Assembly: GCA_963813495.1 (NCBI GenBank)
Contig: CAWEZC010000005.1
Location: 992,001-1,056,000, forward strand
Reading direction: 5' to 3'
Length of the DNA stretch: 64,000 bases
Source: JACVRW01 sp963813495
Lineage (GTDB): Bacteria > Actinomycetota > Thermoleophilia > Solirubrobacterales > Thermoleophilaceae
Shown: piece after piece, positions 40,607-48,657 of the stretch
Layout: every line of letters begins with the position of its first letter
Numbering within the stretch: position 1 is the first letter of the stretch
Program-made: the position numbers and the translations under genes
The notes under the pieces: generated by a model
Seen by the model: the letters and a program-made list of their open reading frames with translations, nothing else
Databases searched by the model: none
What the model was told of the DNA's origin: nothing

Positions 40607-41457
40607 GCCTTCGGCCTGCGCTCCTCCGCGAGCGGCTTGCCTTCCGCGCCGGCCATTCCCCCGGGCGGCCAGGCGCCGAACCAGTTGTCGCGAGCGCCGT
40701 CGATGGTGAGCACCGCACCGGAGAAGTAGTCGCCCGCGGGTGACGCCAGGTAGGCCACGAGCCATGCGAACTCCTCCTCGGTGCCCAGGCGTCCGAGCGG
40801 CACCGTGCCCGCCACTCCTTCCACCACGGCCTGCGGGTACTTGGTGCGCAACGTCTCCGTGGCGAAGTGCCCGGCGGCGAGCGCGGTGAGGGTGATGCCG
40901 AAGCGCGCCCATTCGATGGAGAGCACGCGCGTGAGGTTCTCGACCGCCGCCCGAGCGGCCGACGAGTGCGCCATTCCGGGCAGCCCGTGATGAGGCGAGA
41001 GCGTGACGTTGATGATCTTGCCGCCGGGGGGCGACCCGTCGCGCTCGGGGATCATCGCCCGCGTGGCCACCGCGTGGCTCATCAGCCACGTGCCCTCCAC
41101 GTTGAGCCGGATCACCGTCTGAAAGCCCTTGGGCGTGATGTCCTCGGCCGGGGTGAGGAACTGCCCCCCGGCGTTGTTGACGAGCACGTCGATGCGCCCG
41201 TGGCGCTCGATAACGGTGTCGACGAGGGCGCGCACCTGCTCCTCCTCGCGGATGTCGCAGGCGAGCGCCTCGCAGCGACCGCCGTCGGCGCCGGCGGCCG
41301 TCTCCTCCAGCGGCTCGAGGCGCCGTCCGCAGACCACGACGCGGGCGCCGAGCGCCGCCAATTCGAGCGCCGAGGCCCGGCCGAGGCCGGAGCCGCCGCC
41401 GCTCACCACGGCCAGCTGCCCGTCGAGCAGGCCGGGCTGGAAGAGCTTCGAGGGCAT
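40603..41457 (-). CDS. SDR of the trans-2-enoyl-CoA reductase (PECR)-like type
   Basis: 284 residues. Cofactor motif AVVSGGGSGLGRASALELAA and VLVNNAGGQFLTP are intact, but the classical catalytic YxxxK is HSSAARAAVENLTRVLSIEW. That is the pattern of peroxisomal trans-2-enoyl-CoA reductase and 2,4-dienoyl-CoA reductase relatives (HSGAARAG type), so an NADP-dependent reductase for enoyl- or dienoyl-CoA is likely. The C-terminal end (GARDNWFGAWPPGGMAGAEG) is family-like. It fits the acyl-CoA theme of the window. Confidence 0.85.
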   Translation of the reverse strand: MPSKLFQPGLLDGQLAVVSGGGSGLGRASALELAALGARVVVCGRRLEPLEETAAGADGGRCEALACDIREEEQVRALVDTVIERHGRIDVLVNNAGGQFLTPAEDITPKGFQTVIRLNVEGTWLMSHAVATRAMIPERDGSPPGGKIINVTLSPHHGLPGMAHSSAARAAVENLTRVLSIEWARFGITLTALAAGHFATETLRTKYPQAVVEGVAGTVPLGRLGTEEEFAWLVAYLASPAGDYFSGAVLTIDGARDNWFGAWPPGGMAGAEGKPLAEERRPKA

Positions 41458-41485
41458 GGGGCGCCAGCGTAACCAGCGCTGTCGA

Positions 41486-41499
41486 TTAGGGAACCCTAA
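41486..41499. promoter_or_regulatory. 14-bp palindrome TTAGGGAACCCTAA before the small Cys-rich gene
   Basis: Perfect 6-bp arms around AA. It occupies the expected -35/spacer region for the -10 TACGCT at 41508 and sits between the SDR (minus) and the Cys-rich gene (plus). The TTAGG/CCTAA half-sites resemble the ends of DtxR/IdeR boxes, which are longer (19 bp), so an iron-regulator link is only possible. Confidence 0.45.
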
Positions 41500-41507
41500 G
41501 ACCGTGG

Positions 41508-41513
41508 TACGCT
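41508..41513 (+). promoter_or_regulatory. -10 element TACGCT of the small Cys-rich gene, leaderless layout
   Basis: TACGCT ends 7 bases before the GTG at 41521, with no ribosome site between; the upstream palindrome overlaps the -35 position. Confidence 0.45.
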
Positions 41514-41520
41514 GCCCTCA

Positions 41521-41739
41521 GTGCCGCTCAAGTGCTGCCGCTCGACCCCTCGCTGCCGCGACTGCCCCGCACGTCGGCCCGCCGACGATGAGCTGCTGCG
41601 CGCCCTCGGCCTCGTACCCGTGTCGCGCCTGCCGGCGCATCTCCAGGGCGTCCCCCGCAGCCTGCACAAATACGAGCCGCTGCTGAAGCGCTCGTTCGCC
41701 GAGCGAGCCGAACGGCTCCAGCAGGCCGGCAGCCGCTAG
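41521..41739 (+). CDS. Small Cys-rich protein (72 aa)
   Basis: The N-terminus carries four cysteines in two close pairs (MPLKCCRSTPRCRDCPARRP), suggesting Zn or Fe-S binding; the rest is a basic helical region (VSRLPAHLQGVPRSLHKYEP, LLKRSFAERAERLQQ). Similar short proteins are conserved in actinobacteria but I know of no function. Its last bases overlap the ferritin gene on the other strand. Confidence 0.7.
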   Translation: MPLKCCRSTPRCRDCPARRPADDELLRALGLVPVSRLPAHLQGVPRSLHKYEPLLKRSFAERAERLQQAGSR

Positions 41740-42236
41740 TCGTCCCCGCCCAGCGACTTGCCGTCGCGGGCCAGGAACTCCTCGAGCATCATCGGGTACT
41801 CGCGCACCCGCTCGGCCACCTGGAGAAGGGCATCCATCGTGGCCTCCTCCTCGACCTGCTCGTCGACGAACCACTGCATGAAGCTCTCGCTCGCGAAGTC
41901 GTTGGTCTCACGCGCGATGTCATAGAGCTTCGCGATCGCCACCGTGACCTTCTTCTCGTTGTCGAGCGCCAGTGAGATCGGCTCCACGTGGTCGCTGAAC
42001 GAGGCGCGCGGCGCCTTGATCTCGCCCAGGCGCAACGGCGAGCTCGTGTCGCGCAGGTAGCCCACCATCTTCATCGCGTGCCCGCGCTCCTCCTCGGCCT
42101 GGTCATAGAAGAGGCGGGCCAGACGCGGGAAGGTCTCACGGTCGTACCAGGCCGCCACCGCGGTGTACTGGTGGGCCGCGTTGAGCTCGCGGCCGATCTG
42201 GTCGTTCAGCTCATCGACGAAGCGCTCGGAGGGCAT
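41736..42236 (-). CDS. Ferritin
   Basis: 166 residues of four-helix ferritin. Ferroxidase residues are in place: Glu in GRELNAAHQYTAVAAWYDRE (~17), Glu and His in QAEEERGHAMKMVGYLRD (~49-53), Glu in NDFASESFMQWFVDEQVEEE (~127, 130). Non-heme bacterial ferritin (Ftn) type without the heme Met of bacterioferritin. It stores iron and protects against oxidative damage. The N-terminal coding region is overlapped by 31 bp by the upstream gene on the same strand. Confidence 0.93.
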   Translation of the reverse strand: MPSERFVDELNDQIGRELNAAHQYTAVAAWYDRETFPRLARLFYDQAEEERGHAMKMVGYLRDTSSPLRLGEIKAPRASFSDHVEPISLALDNEKKVTVAIAKLYDIARETNDFASESFMQWFVDEQVEEEATMDALLQVAERVREYPMMLEEFLARDGKSLGGDD

Positions 42237-42664
42237 CGCCGAAGCGTATCTGCGCGGGCCGCGGAACGGTGTCTGCTGCTCCGTGCGCCGCAGCCGCCGA
42301 ACGGCAGGGCGCCCGTGGGACTCATTACGAACACTCCCCAGCCCAGGATCGGCCAGACGGGCCAGAAGTACCCGGCGCCGGTGAGCGCCCAGATCGCCAC
42401 CAGCACGGCGGCCGTGGCGAGGAACGCCGCTCGTTTCGAGCCGCGGCGGCGCGCCGGGCGCCGTTCGCCCGCGCCGCGCCCCGGCGCGGGCAGGTCGGCC
42501 ACCAGCGCCGCGAGCTCGGAGTAGGTGCGCGCGCCCAGCGCGATCTCGAGCCGCTGCTCGAGCTCGTCGGCGCTGAGGCGACCCTCGGCCGCGGCCGAGC
42601 GCAGGGTCTCGGTCGCCTGCTCGCGATCGGAATCCGCGGCGCGCAGCGCTGGCGGCCGGCTCAC
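42206..42664 (-). CDS. DUF1707 domain membrane protein
   Basis: 152 residues from GTG 42664. The N-terminal DUF1707 part is clear (SDREQATETLRSAAAEGRLS, ADELEQRLEIALGARTYSEL, ALVADLP), followed by a basic linker (RRPARRRGSKRAAFLATAAV), one or two membrane helices and a low-complexity tail that runs 31 bp into the ferritin gene. DUF1707 occurs at the N-terminus of many actinobacterial membrane proteins with envelope-stress roles. GTG overlaps the carotenoid-oxygenase stop. Confidence 0.75.
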   Translation of the reverse strand: MSRPPALRAADSDREQATETLRSAAAEGRLSADELEQRLEIALGARTYSELAALVADLPAPGRGAGERRPARRRGSKRAAFLATAAVLVAIWALTGAGYFWPVWPILGWGVFVMSPTGALPFGGCGARSSRHRSAARADTLRRCPPSASSMS

Positions 42665-44091
42665 GAGCCCTCCCTCAGATATGTCCCGTGAAAGCCGAAG
42701 GGGATGTGGTGCGGCGCCTCGGCCCGGGCCAGCTCCTCGAACGAGCCGGCGTCGAGGACGAGCAGGAACGAGCGGCCCGCCTCGGCGTCGAGCACCACCG
42801 AGAGGAGCACCCCGGCGTCCTCGGCCTCGCTGCCCGGCTCGCGCACGAAGATCGGCTCGCCCGGATAGCAGCCGGGTGCGCTCCATTCACTGCGAGTGCC
42901 TTCGCGCACGTCGACCTTGACCAGCCGGTCGATCCAGCTGCGGTCGAAGCCGGCGAAGTAGGCGTAGGCGTAGTCGCGCCCGTTGCGGCGCCCATAGTCG
43001 ATGCGCGGCAGCTCGACGTTCTGCCCGCCGGGCAGGCCCTCCCAGCGCACCGAGCCGCCGTTCAGGTCGATCGTGTAGCGACGCAGCTCGGTCGGCGGCA
43101 GCATGTCCCGGGGACCGTCCTGGTCGAGGTAGAGCGATGAGATCACACCGGGGTCGTCGTAGGCCACCACGTCGAGCACGAGCTCGGAGCCGCCGCGCTC
43201 GAAGGCATTGACGTGGTGGAAGGCGAAGAAGGCTTCGGTCTCGTAGCTTCCGCGCAGCGCTCCGGTCTCGCGGTCGAAGACCTGAAAGCGCGTTCCCTGT
43301 TCGGGACGCCACACGTAATTCTCGATGAACGGGCGTCCCGAGAGCGCCATCCTGAGCGGGTTCACGCGCAGCGGGTATTCGGCCAGGATCAGGTGGCGGC
43401 CGCTCATGCCGAACGCGTGCATGTAGGCCGGCTCGGACACGGGCAGGCGGGCGATCACCCGGCGCGCCGAGGATCCCGCCCCGAGCCCGTAGAGCACGTA
43501 CTCGCTGGTGCGCGAGAAGCGCGCGCAGTAGTTGACGAGCTCGTCACGCTCGGCATCGTGATGGGGATGGGCCGTGGTCACGTGCGCCTTGAGCGGGTCC
43601 GCGTAGCTCAGCGGGCCGACGGTGTCCAGCGTTTCCGGGTCGAACTCGATCGGCAGCGGCGTCTCTGTCATCGCGATGTGGCGCTCGCCGATCTGGGCCA
43701 GGTTCACGTTGGCGTTGTCGGTGAAGCCGGGCGAGAAGAGGGCCTGCACGCGCTGGAAGATGGAGCGGCAGGGGTCGGTGGCGAAACCGCTGTGACGCAG
43801 CTCACCTGCGCGCGCGTTGCGGTAGGCGGCGCTGTCGAGGAAGCGGTTGCGGTAGGAGACGTCGCCGTCGGCGAAGCCGAAGCGGTTGAGCATGGCCAGG
43901 CCGTCGAACCAGTGGGCCACGCGCCGGCCCCCGATCTCGAACAGGGCGGGCGTCACGCGCACCAGCGCGCCGCTGAGCCAGGCCGGCAGCTCACCCGTGA
44001 CCGGCAGCCGCTCGACCGACGTCTCCTCGTCGAGGCTCTGGAAGCCGAGCCGGTGGTCCGTCGCCGCCGTCTGCGAGAGTGAGGTTGCCAT
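42661..44091 (-). CDS. Carotenoid cleavage oxygenase
   Basis: 476 residues of the retinal-pigment-epithelium/CCD family. Four Fe-binding His can be placed: in HVTTAHPHHDAERDELVNY, SEPAYMHAFGMSGRHLILAE, EAFFAFHHVNAFERGGSELV and IPFGFHGTYLREGS. The protein oxidatively cleaves a carotenoid or a stilbene-like double bond. Start: ATG 44091 is favoured over 44103 because the -10 TATGGT ends 7 bases before it. It is divergent from the PadR gene and likely under its control. Confidence 0.9.
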   Translation of the reverse strand: MATSLSQTAATDHRLGFQSLDEETSVERLPVTGELPAWLSGALVRVTPALFEIGGRRVAHWFDGLAMLNRFGFADGDVSYRNRFLDSAAYRNARAGELRHSGFATDPCRSIFQRVQALFSPGFTDNANVNLAQIGERHIAMTETPLPIEFDPETLDTVGPLSYADPLKAHVTTAHPHHDAERDELVNYCARFSRTSEYVLYGLGAGSSARRVIARLPVSEPAYMHAFGMSGRHLILAEYPLRVNPLRMALSGRPFIENYVWRPEQGTRFQVFDRETGALRGSYETEAFFAFHHVNAFERGGSELVLDVVAYDDPGVISSLYLDQDGPRDMLPPTELRRYTIDLNGGSVRWEGLPGGQNVELPRIDYGRRNGRDYAYAYFAGFDRSWIDRLVKVDVREGTRSEWSAPGCYPGEPIFVREPGSEAEDAGVLLSVVLDAEAGRSFLLVLDAGSFEELARAEAPHHIPFGFHGTYLREGS

Positions 44092-44127
44092 GGTCAAGAC
44101 CATACCGTCTAGTTTGGACTATTGCAA
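44085..44127. promoter_or_regulatory. Overlapping divergent promoters of carotenoid oxygenase and padR with two palindromes
   Basis: Minus strand: -35 TTGCAA (44127-44122), 17-bp spacer, -10 TATGGT (44104-44099), start ATG 44091. Plus strand: -35 TTGCCA (44085-44090), 19-bp spacer, -10 TAGTTT (44110-44115), start TTG 44122. The palindrome ATGGTCAAGACCAT (44090-44103) covers one -10 and the other's spacer; TAGTTTGGACTA (44110-44121) covers the other. Both genes are leaderless in this reading. PadR binding is likely (inference). Confidence 0.65.
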
Positions 44128-44640
44128 CCGATACGCCTGACCCCCGCCTCCTACATCGTGCTCGGCCTGATCGAGCAGGTGGGCGAGGCCACCCCCTACG
44201 AGCTGAAGGGCCTCGTCGAGATCAGCATCGGCTACTTCTGGTCGCTGCAGCACGCCCAGCTCTACAGCGAACCGGAGCGCCTGGCCGCGGCGGGCTATCT
44301 CACGGTCGAGCGCGAGGACAGCGGGCGCCGCCGCAAGCGCTACTCGATCACCGAGCTCGGCAGCGAGGCCCTCGCGCAGTGGCGCGGCGAGCCGCCGAGC
44401 GGGCTGGCCGAGTTGCGCGAGCCGGCACTGCTGAAGCTGTTCTTCGGAGCCGACCCGCAGCTGCTGGCACGCGAGCAGCTGCGCGCTCACTCGCAGCGGC
44501 TGGCCGACTACGAGCGGATCCGGGAGCAGATGCCGGCGGCGGCCACCGAGGGCAACCGGCTTGCTCTCGAGGCCGGGATACGCCACGAGCACGGCTGGAT
44601 CGGCTTCTGGGAGGACGTGGCGAACCGGCGCGCCGGTTAG
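44122..44640 (+). CDS. PadR-family transcriptional regulator
   Basis: 172 residues from TTG 44122. The N-terminal winged helix is clear (LTPASYIVLGLIEQVGEATP, then SLQHAQLYSEPERLAAAGYL with YSITELGSEALAQW) and a C-terminal dimerisation helix (QLRAHSQRLADYERIREQMP). PadR proteins are repressors released by phenolic acids or other aromatics. It sits 31 bp from the carotenoid oxygenase start and shares its promoter region, so it probably represses itself and that gene. Confidence 0.9.
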   Translation: MQPIRLTPASYIVLGLIEQVGEATPYELKGLVEISIGYFWSLQHAQLYSEPERLAAAGYLTVEREDSGRRRKRYSITELGSEALAQWRGEPPSGLAELREPALLKLFFGADPQLLAREQLRAHSQRLADYERIREQMPAAATEGNRLALEAGIRHEHGWIGFWEDVANRRAG

Positions 44641-44643
44641 GGT
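44638..44643 (+). promoter_or_regulatory. -10 element TAGGGT of the MBL-fold gene, leaderless layout
   Basis: TAGGGT includes the padR stop codon and ends 9 bases before ATG 44653 with no ribosome site between. The gene may also be read through from padR. Confidence 0.35.
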
Positions 44644-44652
44644 CTCGCGACG

Positions 44653-45567
44653 ATGGCCACCGCCGCAGAGCCACGGCCGGCCGAGTTGCCCCTGGCGGGC
44701 GGGCAGAAGGACGCCGCGGTGACTCTCCGGCCTCTGCTGACCGCCCGCGCGATCGCCCCTGAGGCCTGGTTCCTGCGCGAGGAGGGCCGGCTGGCCTGGC
44801 GCCACGCCTTCGGCCTCGGCGTGCCGAAGAAGAAGTGGGTCGAGTTTCCGGTGCCGGCCTTCCTGGTCGAGCACCCGGGAGTGGGCCCGATCCTCATCGA
44901 CACCGGCCTTCACCCCTCGGTGGCCGTCGACCCGAAGAAGAACCTCGGGCGCCTCGCGCGGTTCACCTTCAGGGATCTCAAGATGGATCCGGGCCAGGCG
45001 GTGGCCGCCCAGCTGCGCGAGAGGGGGCTCGCCGCCTCGGACGTGAAGGTCGTCGTCATGACCCACCTGCACCTCGACCACGCGAGCGCCATCTCCGAGT
45101 TCCCGCAGGCCACCTTCGTAGTGTCCAGCGCGGAGTGGGAGGCGGCGACGAGCCAGGGCCAGATGCAGGGCTACGTCTCACGCCAGTTCGATCACGGCTT
45201 CGACTACCGCCTGCTCGACTTCGACGGCCCGGGCGCCTCCTCGTTCTCCGGCTTCGGGCGCTCGTTCGACCTCTTCGGCGACGGCAGCGTGCGCACCGTG
45301 TTCACGCCCGGCCACTCCGGAGGGCACATGTCAGTGGTCCTACGCCTGCCGGAACGGGAGGTGCTGGTGGCGGGCGACGCGATCTACCTGCGCCGCACGC
45401 TCGAGGAGCAGCATCTCCCCTACCTCATGTCCGACGAGCACCTGTTTCGCCGCTCGCTGCGCGAGATCCGCCAGTACCGCAAGGAGACACCGAACGCGCT
45501 GATCATCCCTGGGCACGACTGGCAGGCCTGGCAGGAGCTCGAGCCCGTCTACGGCACCCGGGAATAA
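44653..45567 (+). CDS. Metallo-beta-lactamase fold hydrolase, AHL-lactonase-like
   Basis: 304 residues. The di-Zn motif is HxHxDH in VVVMTHLHLDHASAISEFPQ (~137-156); further ligands are HSGGHMSVV (GHSGGH), GDAIYL (Asp) and PGHDWQ (His). The N-terminal part FPVPAFLVEHPGVGPILIDT matches N-acyl homoserine lactonases such as AiiA-type and other quorum-quenching or lactone hydrolases. The true substrate could be another lactone or ester. It follows padR closely. Confidence 0.9.
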   Translation: MATAAEPRPAELPLAGGQKDAAVTLRPLLTARAIAPEAWFLREEGRLAWRHAFGLGVPKKKWVEFPVPAFLVEHPGVGPILIDTGLHPSVAVDPKKNLGRLARFTFRDLKMDPGQAVAAQLRERGLAASDVKVVVMTHLHLDHASAISEFPQATFVVSSAEWEAATSQGQMQGYVSRQFDHGFDYRLLDFDGPGASSFSGFGRSFDLFGDGSVRTVFTPGHSGGHMSVVLRLPEREVLVAGDAIYLRRTLEEQHLPYLMSDEHLFRRSLREIRQYRKETPNALIIPGHDWQAWQELEPVYGTRE

Positions 45568-45621
45568 TTCCTCCCTTCGGTCCGTCTACGGAGGTGGACA
45601 CGAAGAGGAGGACGCCACCCC

Positions 45622-47193
45622 ATGGCCACCGAGGTTCTGCCGTCAGTCGTGCGCAGCCCCTGGGCTCTCCCGCCGCTGCCTGAGATCGATTTCCCGGCGC
45701 ACGTTCTGCGGCGCGCAGACCGACTGGGCCCCAAGCCCGCGCTGATCGATGCCCCGAGCGGACGCACGATCACCTACGGCCAGCTCGCGCAGCTCGTGCG
45801 CCGCGCGGCCTGCGGTCTGGCCGCGCGCGGCTTCGGCCAGGGTGATGTGCTGGCGATCTACTCGCCCAACGTGCCCGAGTACGCCGTCGCGGCCCACGCC
45901 GCCATGTCGCTCGGCGGCGTGGTCACCACCGCCAATCCGCTCTACACCGCCGAGGAGCTGGCCCACCAGCTAACCGACTCCCGCGCCCGGGCGGTGCTCA
46001 CCGTGCCGCCCTTCCTCCAGCAGGCGCAAGCGGCGGCCCGGCAGGCCGGCTGCGACGACGTGCTCGTGTTCGGCGAAGCCGACGGGGCCACGCCCTTCGC
46101 CGCGCTGCTCGCGCACGGCGACGACCCGCCGCAGCCCTCGGTCGACCCGGACAGCACCGCGGCCTTGCTCTACTCGAGCGGGACCACCGGCCTCCCCAAG
46201 GGCGTCCAGCTCAGCCACCGCGCGCTCGTGGCCAACGTGACGCAGACCCAGACGGTGCTGGGGATCAACGCCGGCGACACCATCGTCGCCGTGGCCCCCT
46301 TCTTCCACTCGCTGGGCTTCGTGATCCTGATGAACGCCTCGCTCAGCGAGGGCGCGACGGTGGTGTCGCTGCCCCGCTTCGAGCTCGAGGGCTTCCTGCA
46401 GGCCATCCAGGACCACCGCGCCACCTTCACCGTGGTCGTCCCGCCGATCGCGCTCGCACTGGCCCGCCACCCGGTCGTGGACAACTTCGACCTCTCCTCA
46501 CTGCGCTTCCTCGGCTGCGGGGCCGCCCCGCTCGGGGTGGAGCTCCAGCAGGCCTGCGCAGAGCGGCTGGGCTGCCTGGTGGCCCAGGGCTACGGCATGA
46601 CCGAGTCCTGCGCCGGGCTGGCCATCTCGTCGATGGTGGAGCCCGAGCGCAACGCTCCCGAGCAGGTGGGCATCCTGCTGCCCGGCACAGAGGCGCGCGT
46701 GATCGATCCGGAGGCCGGAGAGGACCTCGGGCCGGGAGCGACCGGGGAGCTGCTCGTCCGCGGTCCGCAGCTCATGAGCGGCTACCTGGGCCGCCCGGAC
46801 GCCACGGCGGCCACGATCGATTCCGACGGCTGGCTGCACACCGGCGACGTGGGCCGAGTCGACCAGAACGGCCGGGTCTTCATCACCGACCGGCTCAAGG
46901 AGCTGATCAAGTACAAGGGCTACCAGGTGGCCCCGGCCGAGCTCGAGGCGCTGCTGTGCCAGCACCCCGCGGTGACTGCGGCAGCCGTGGTCGGTGCGCC
47001 CGACGAGGAGGCCGGCGAGATCCCGGTGGCCTTCGTGGTGGCGGACGGCGAGCTCGACGACGCCGCGCTGATGGGCTGGGTGGGCGAGCGCGTGGCGCCC
47101 CACAAGCGCATTCGCCGGGTCGAGCAGGTAGAAGAGATCCCTTGCTCGCCGTCGGGCAAGATCCTGCGCCGCGAGCTCCGCGCCCGCGTCTAG
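45622..47193 (+). CDS. AMP-binding acyl-CoA ligase (4-coumarate:CoA ligase-like)
   Basis: 523 residues with the ANL signature motifs YSSGTTGLPKGVQLSHR (A3), LVAQGYGMTESCAG (A5), LHTGDVGRVDQNGRVFITDR (A7) and LKELIKYKGYQVAPAELEAL (A8), and the C-terminal catalytic Lys in PSGKILRRELRARV (A10). It activates a carboxylic acid as an acyl-CoA via acyl-AMP; similarity is to 4-coumarate/aromatic and medium-chain ligases. AGAGGAGG precedes ATG 45622. It is the next gene after the lactonase in the same direction. Confidence 0.92.
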   Translation: MATEVLPSVVRSPWALPPLPEIDFPAHVLRRADRLGPKPALIDAPSGRTITYGQLAQLVRRAACGLAARGFGQGDVLAIYSPNVPEYAVAAHAAMSLGGVVTTANPLYTAEELAHQLTDSRARAVLTVPPFLQQAQAAARQAGCDDVLVFGEADGATPFAALLAHGDDPPQPSVDPDSTAALLYSSGTTGLPKGVQLSHRALVANVTQTQTVLGINAGDTIVAVAPFFHSLGFVILMNASLSEGATVVSLPRFELEGFLQAIQDHRATFTVVVPPIALALARHPVVDNFDLSSLRFLGCGAAPLGVELQQACAERLGCLVAQGYGMTESCAGLAISSMVEPERNAPEQVGILLPGTEARVIDPEAGEDLGPGATGELLVRGPQLMSGYLGRPDATAATIDSDGWLHTGDVGRVDQNGRVFITDRLKELIKYKGYQVAPAELEALLCQHPAVTAAAVVGAPDEEAGEIPVAFVVADGELDDAALMGWVGERVAPHKRIRRVEQVEEIPCSPSGKILRRELRARV

Positions 47194-47203
47194 CTCACGA
47201 GCC

Positions 47204-48616
47204 TCACGAGCCGTCGCCGGCCAGCAGCCGCCGCGCGTCGCGTGAGGCGGTGATGTGGATCGCGCTCGGCTCCCGCACCCAGGCGATCAGGTTGAGGGAC
47301 TGAAGGCGGTCGAGCATGTACTGGAAGGCCTCGGCCTGGCGCCGCGAGCGGTAGCGGCGACGCACGTCGAAGGCATAGCCGGTGGTGTGCAGCGAGTACT
47401 CGCTCGTGGCCTCCGGGTTGCGGCGCACGAGCAGATCCTGGTAGGCCTGGTCGCGCACCGTGCTCGTCACGAGCAGTGGCGCACGGGCGCCACTCAGCTT
47501 CCGCACCTCACGCCCCACGTAGGCCGCCAGGGCGAAGGCCTCGGGACGCAACCCGCGATAGAGGCCCGGCTCCTCGTCGAGGCGCCGGGCCAGCTCGCCC
47601 ATGCGCGCGTCGCGACGCAGCCCATAGAGCGCGGGATCGTTCGGGAAGGGGCGCAGGTCGCCCTCCTCGTAGGCCGAGTGAAGCTCGCCGGGCTCCTCGA
47701 ATACCTCGGTCTGCGAGCGCGGGTGGAGCACCTCCTCGCCCGAGGCCTTGGCCAGCTGGAGCTCATCGAGCCGCTCGAGCTCGTCGCGGTTGGTTCGGTA
47801 CAGCTCCATCGCCCTCTGTGAGGCGAGCACGCGCCACAGGTAGGTCTTCGAATCGTCGCCCAGCCCGCTGAGCAGTCGCCAGGTGCGCGGGTGGCGCTCG
47901 GGCGTGGAGTCGAAGAACACCTGGGCGTAGCCGGCGCCCGAATCGCCGTATGCCGCCAGCACCTCCTGGAGGTTGCCGATACCCATGTGGTACGAGACCA
48001 CCGCGAGGTCCTCCCGCCCCAGCGTCTCGAAGGCCGTGCTCAGATAGCGCCCGGTGCCCTCGAGCGCCTTCTCGGCATCGAAGCGCTCGTCGATCACCCG
48101 CCGGCGCGCGCGCAGGCGCCGTGAGCGCTCCGATTCGCCGCGCCGGTCCGCCCGGAGGATCGCGCGGGTGAGCTTGCGGCTCGCGTCGACGTCGACCCTC
48201 ATCCCCAGCAGGCCGGTGGCGGTGCCGGCGAGGATCTGGCCAAGCCCCACTGCGCCCTCGACGTCATCGCTGGCCATCACCTCCGGCCGCCCGGCGCTCT
48301 CGAGGAAGATCATCGCTTCCACCAGATCCGGATCGACGCCGGCGCCGGCGGCCACCTCCTCGATCTTCGGCCGGTAGCGCTCCACGCGGCGGGCGCTCGC
48401 CAGCACCCCGTCCGGGCTCTTGGCGTAGATCACGTGACTGTGGCCCGCCGCCGCCCGCGCGACGAGCTCGTCCTCGCGGCCGGCAGACCAGGCGAACGGA
48501 TCGCTGTCGAGCTCGAGGGGGGCAAAGCTCGGCCGCTCGTCGTCTCCCAGCAGCACGAAGGCCGCCACAGCGGCGGCCACCGCCACCAGGCCGATGAGAA
48601 GTGCGAAACGAACCAC
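47204..48616 (-). CDS. Lytic transglycosylase fused to DUF5715/VanY-like peptidase domain
   Basis: 470 residues. An N-terminal membrane anchor (VRFALLIGLVAVAAAVAAFVL form), then an SLT lytic transglycosylase domain with the catalytic Glu in EAMIFLESAGRPEVMASDDV and AVGLGQILAGTATG; the C-terminal ~100 residues carry SEYSLHTTGYAFDVRRR, whose HxxGxAxD resembles the Zn site of VanY/M15-type peptidases (DUF5715-like). The protein would cut both the glycan strand and the peptide of peptidoglycan. GTG start with CTGAGGAG upstream. It is alone on the minus strand behind the acyltransferase. Confidence 0.82.
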   Translation of the reverse strand: MVRFALLIGLVAVAAAVAAFVLLGDDERPSFAPLELDSDPFAWSAGREDELVARAAAGHSHVIYAKSPDGVLASARRVERYRPKIEEVAAGAGVDPDLVEAMIFLESAGRPEVMASDDVEGAVGLGQILAGTATGLLGMRVDVDASRKLTRAILRADRRGESERSRRLRARRRVIDERFDAEKALEGTGRYLSTAFETLGREDLAVVSYHMGIGNLQEVLAAYGDSGAGYAQVFFDSTPERHPRTWRLLSGLGDDSKTYLWRVLASQRAMELYRTNRDELERLDELQLAKASGEEVLHPRSQTEVFEEPGELHSAYEEGDLRPFPNDPALYGLRRDARMGELARRLDEEPGLYRGLRPEAFALAAYVGREVRKLSGARAPLLVTSTVRDQAYQDLLVRRNPEATSEYSLHTTGYAFDVRRRYRSRRQAEAFQYMLDRLQSLNLIAWVREPSAIHITASRDARRLLAGDGS

Positions 48617-48657
48617 GTCTCCTCAGCTTGGCAAGGAGAGATGCGCGTTCTGAGAGC

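Noticed and set aside
41460..41499. Full DtxR/IdeR iron box before the Cys-rich gene
   Set aside because: Only the outer TTAGG/CCTAA parts match and the repeat is 14 rather than 19 bp; kept as a generic palindrome.
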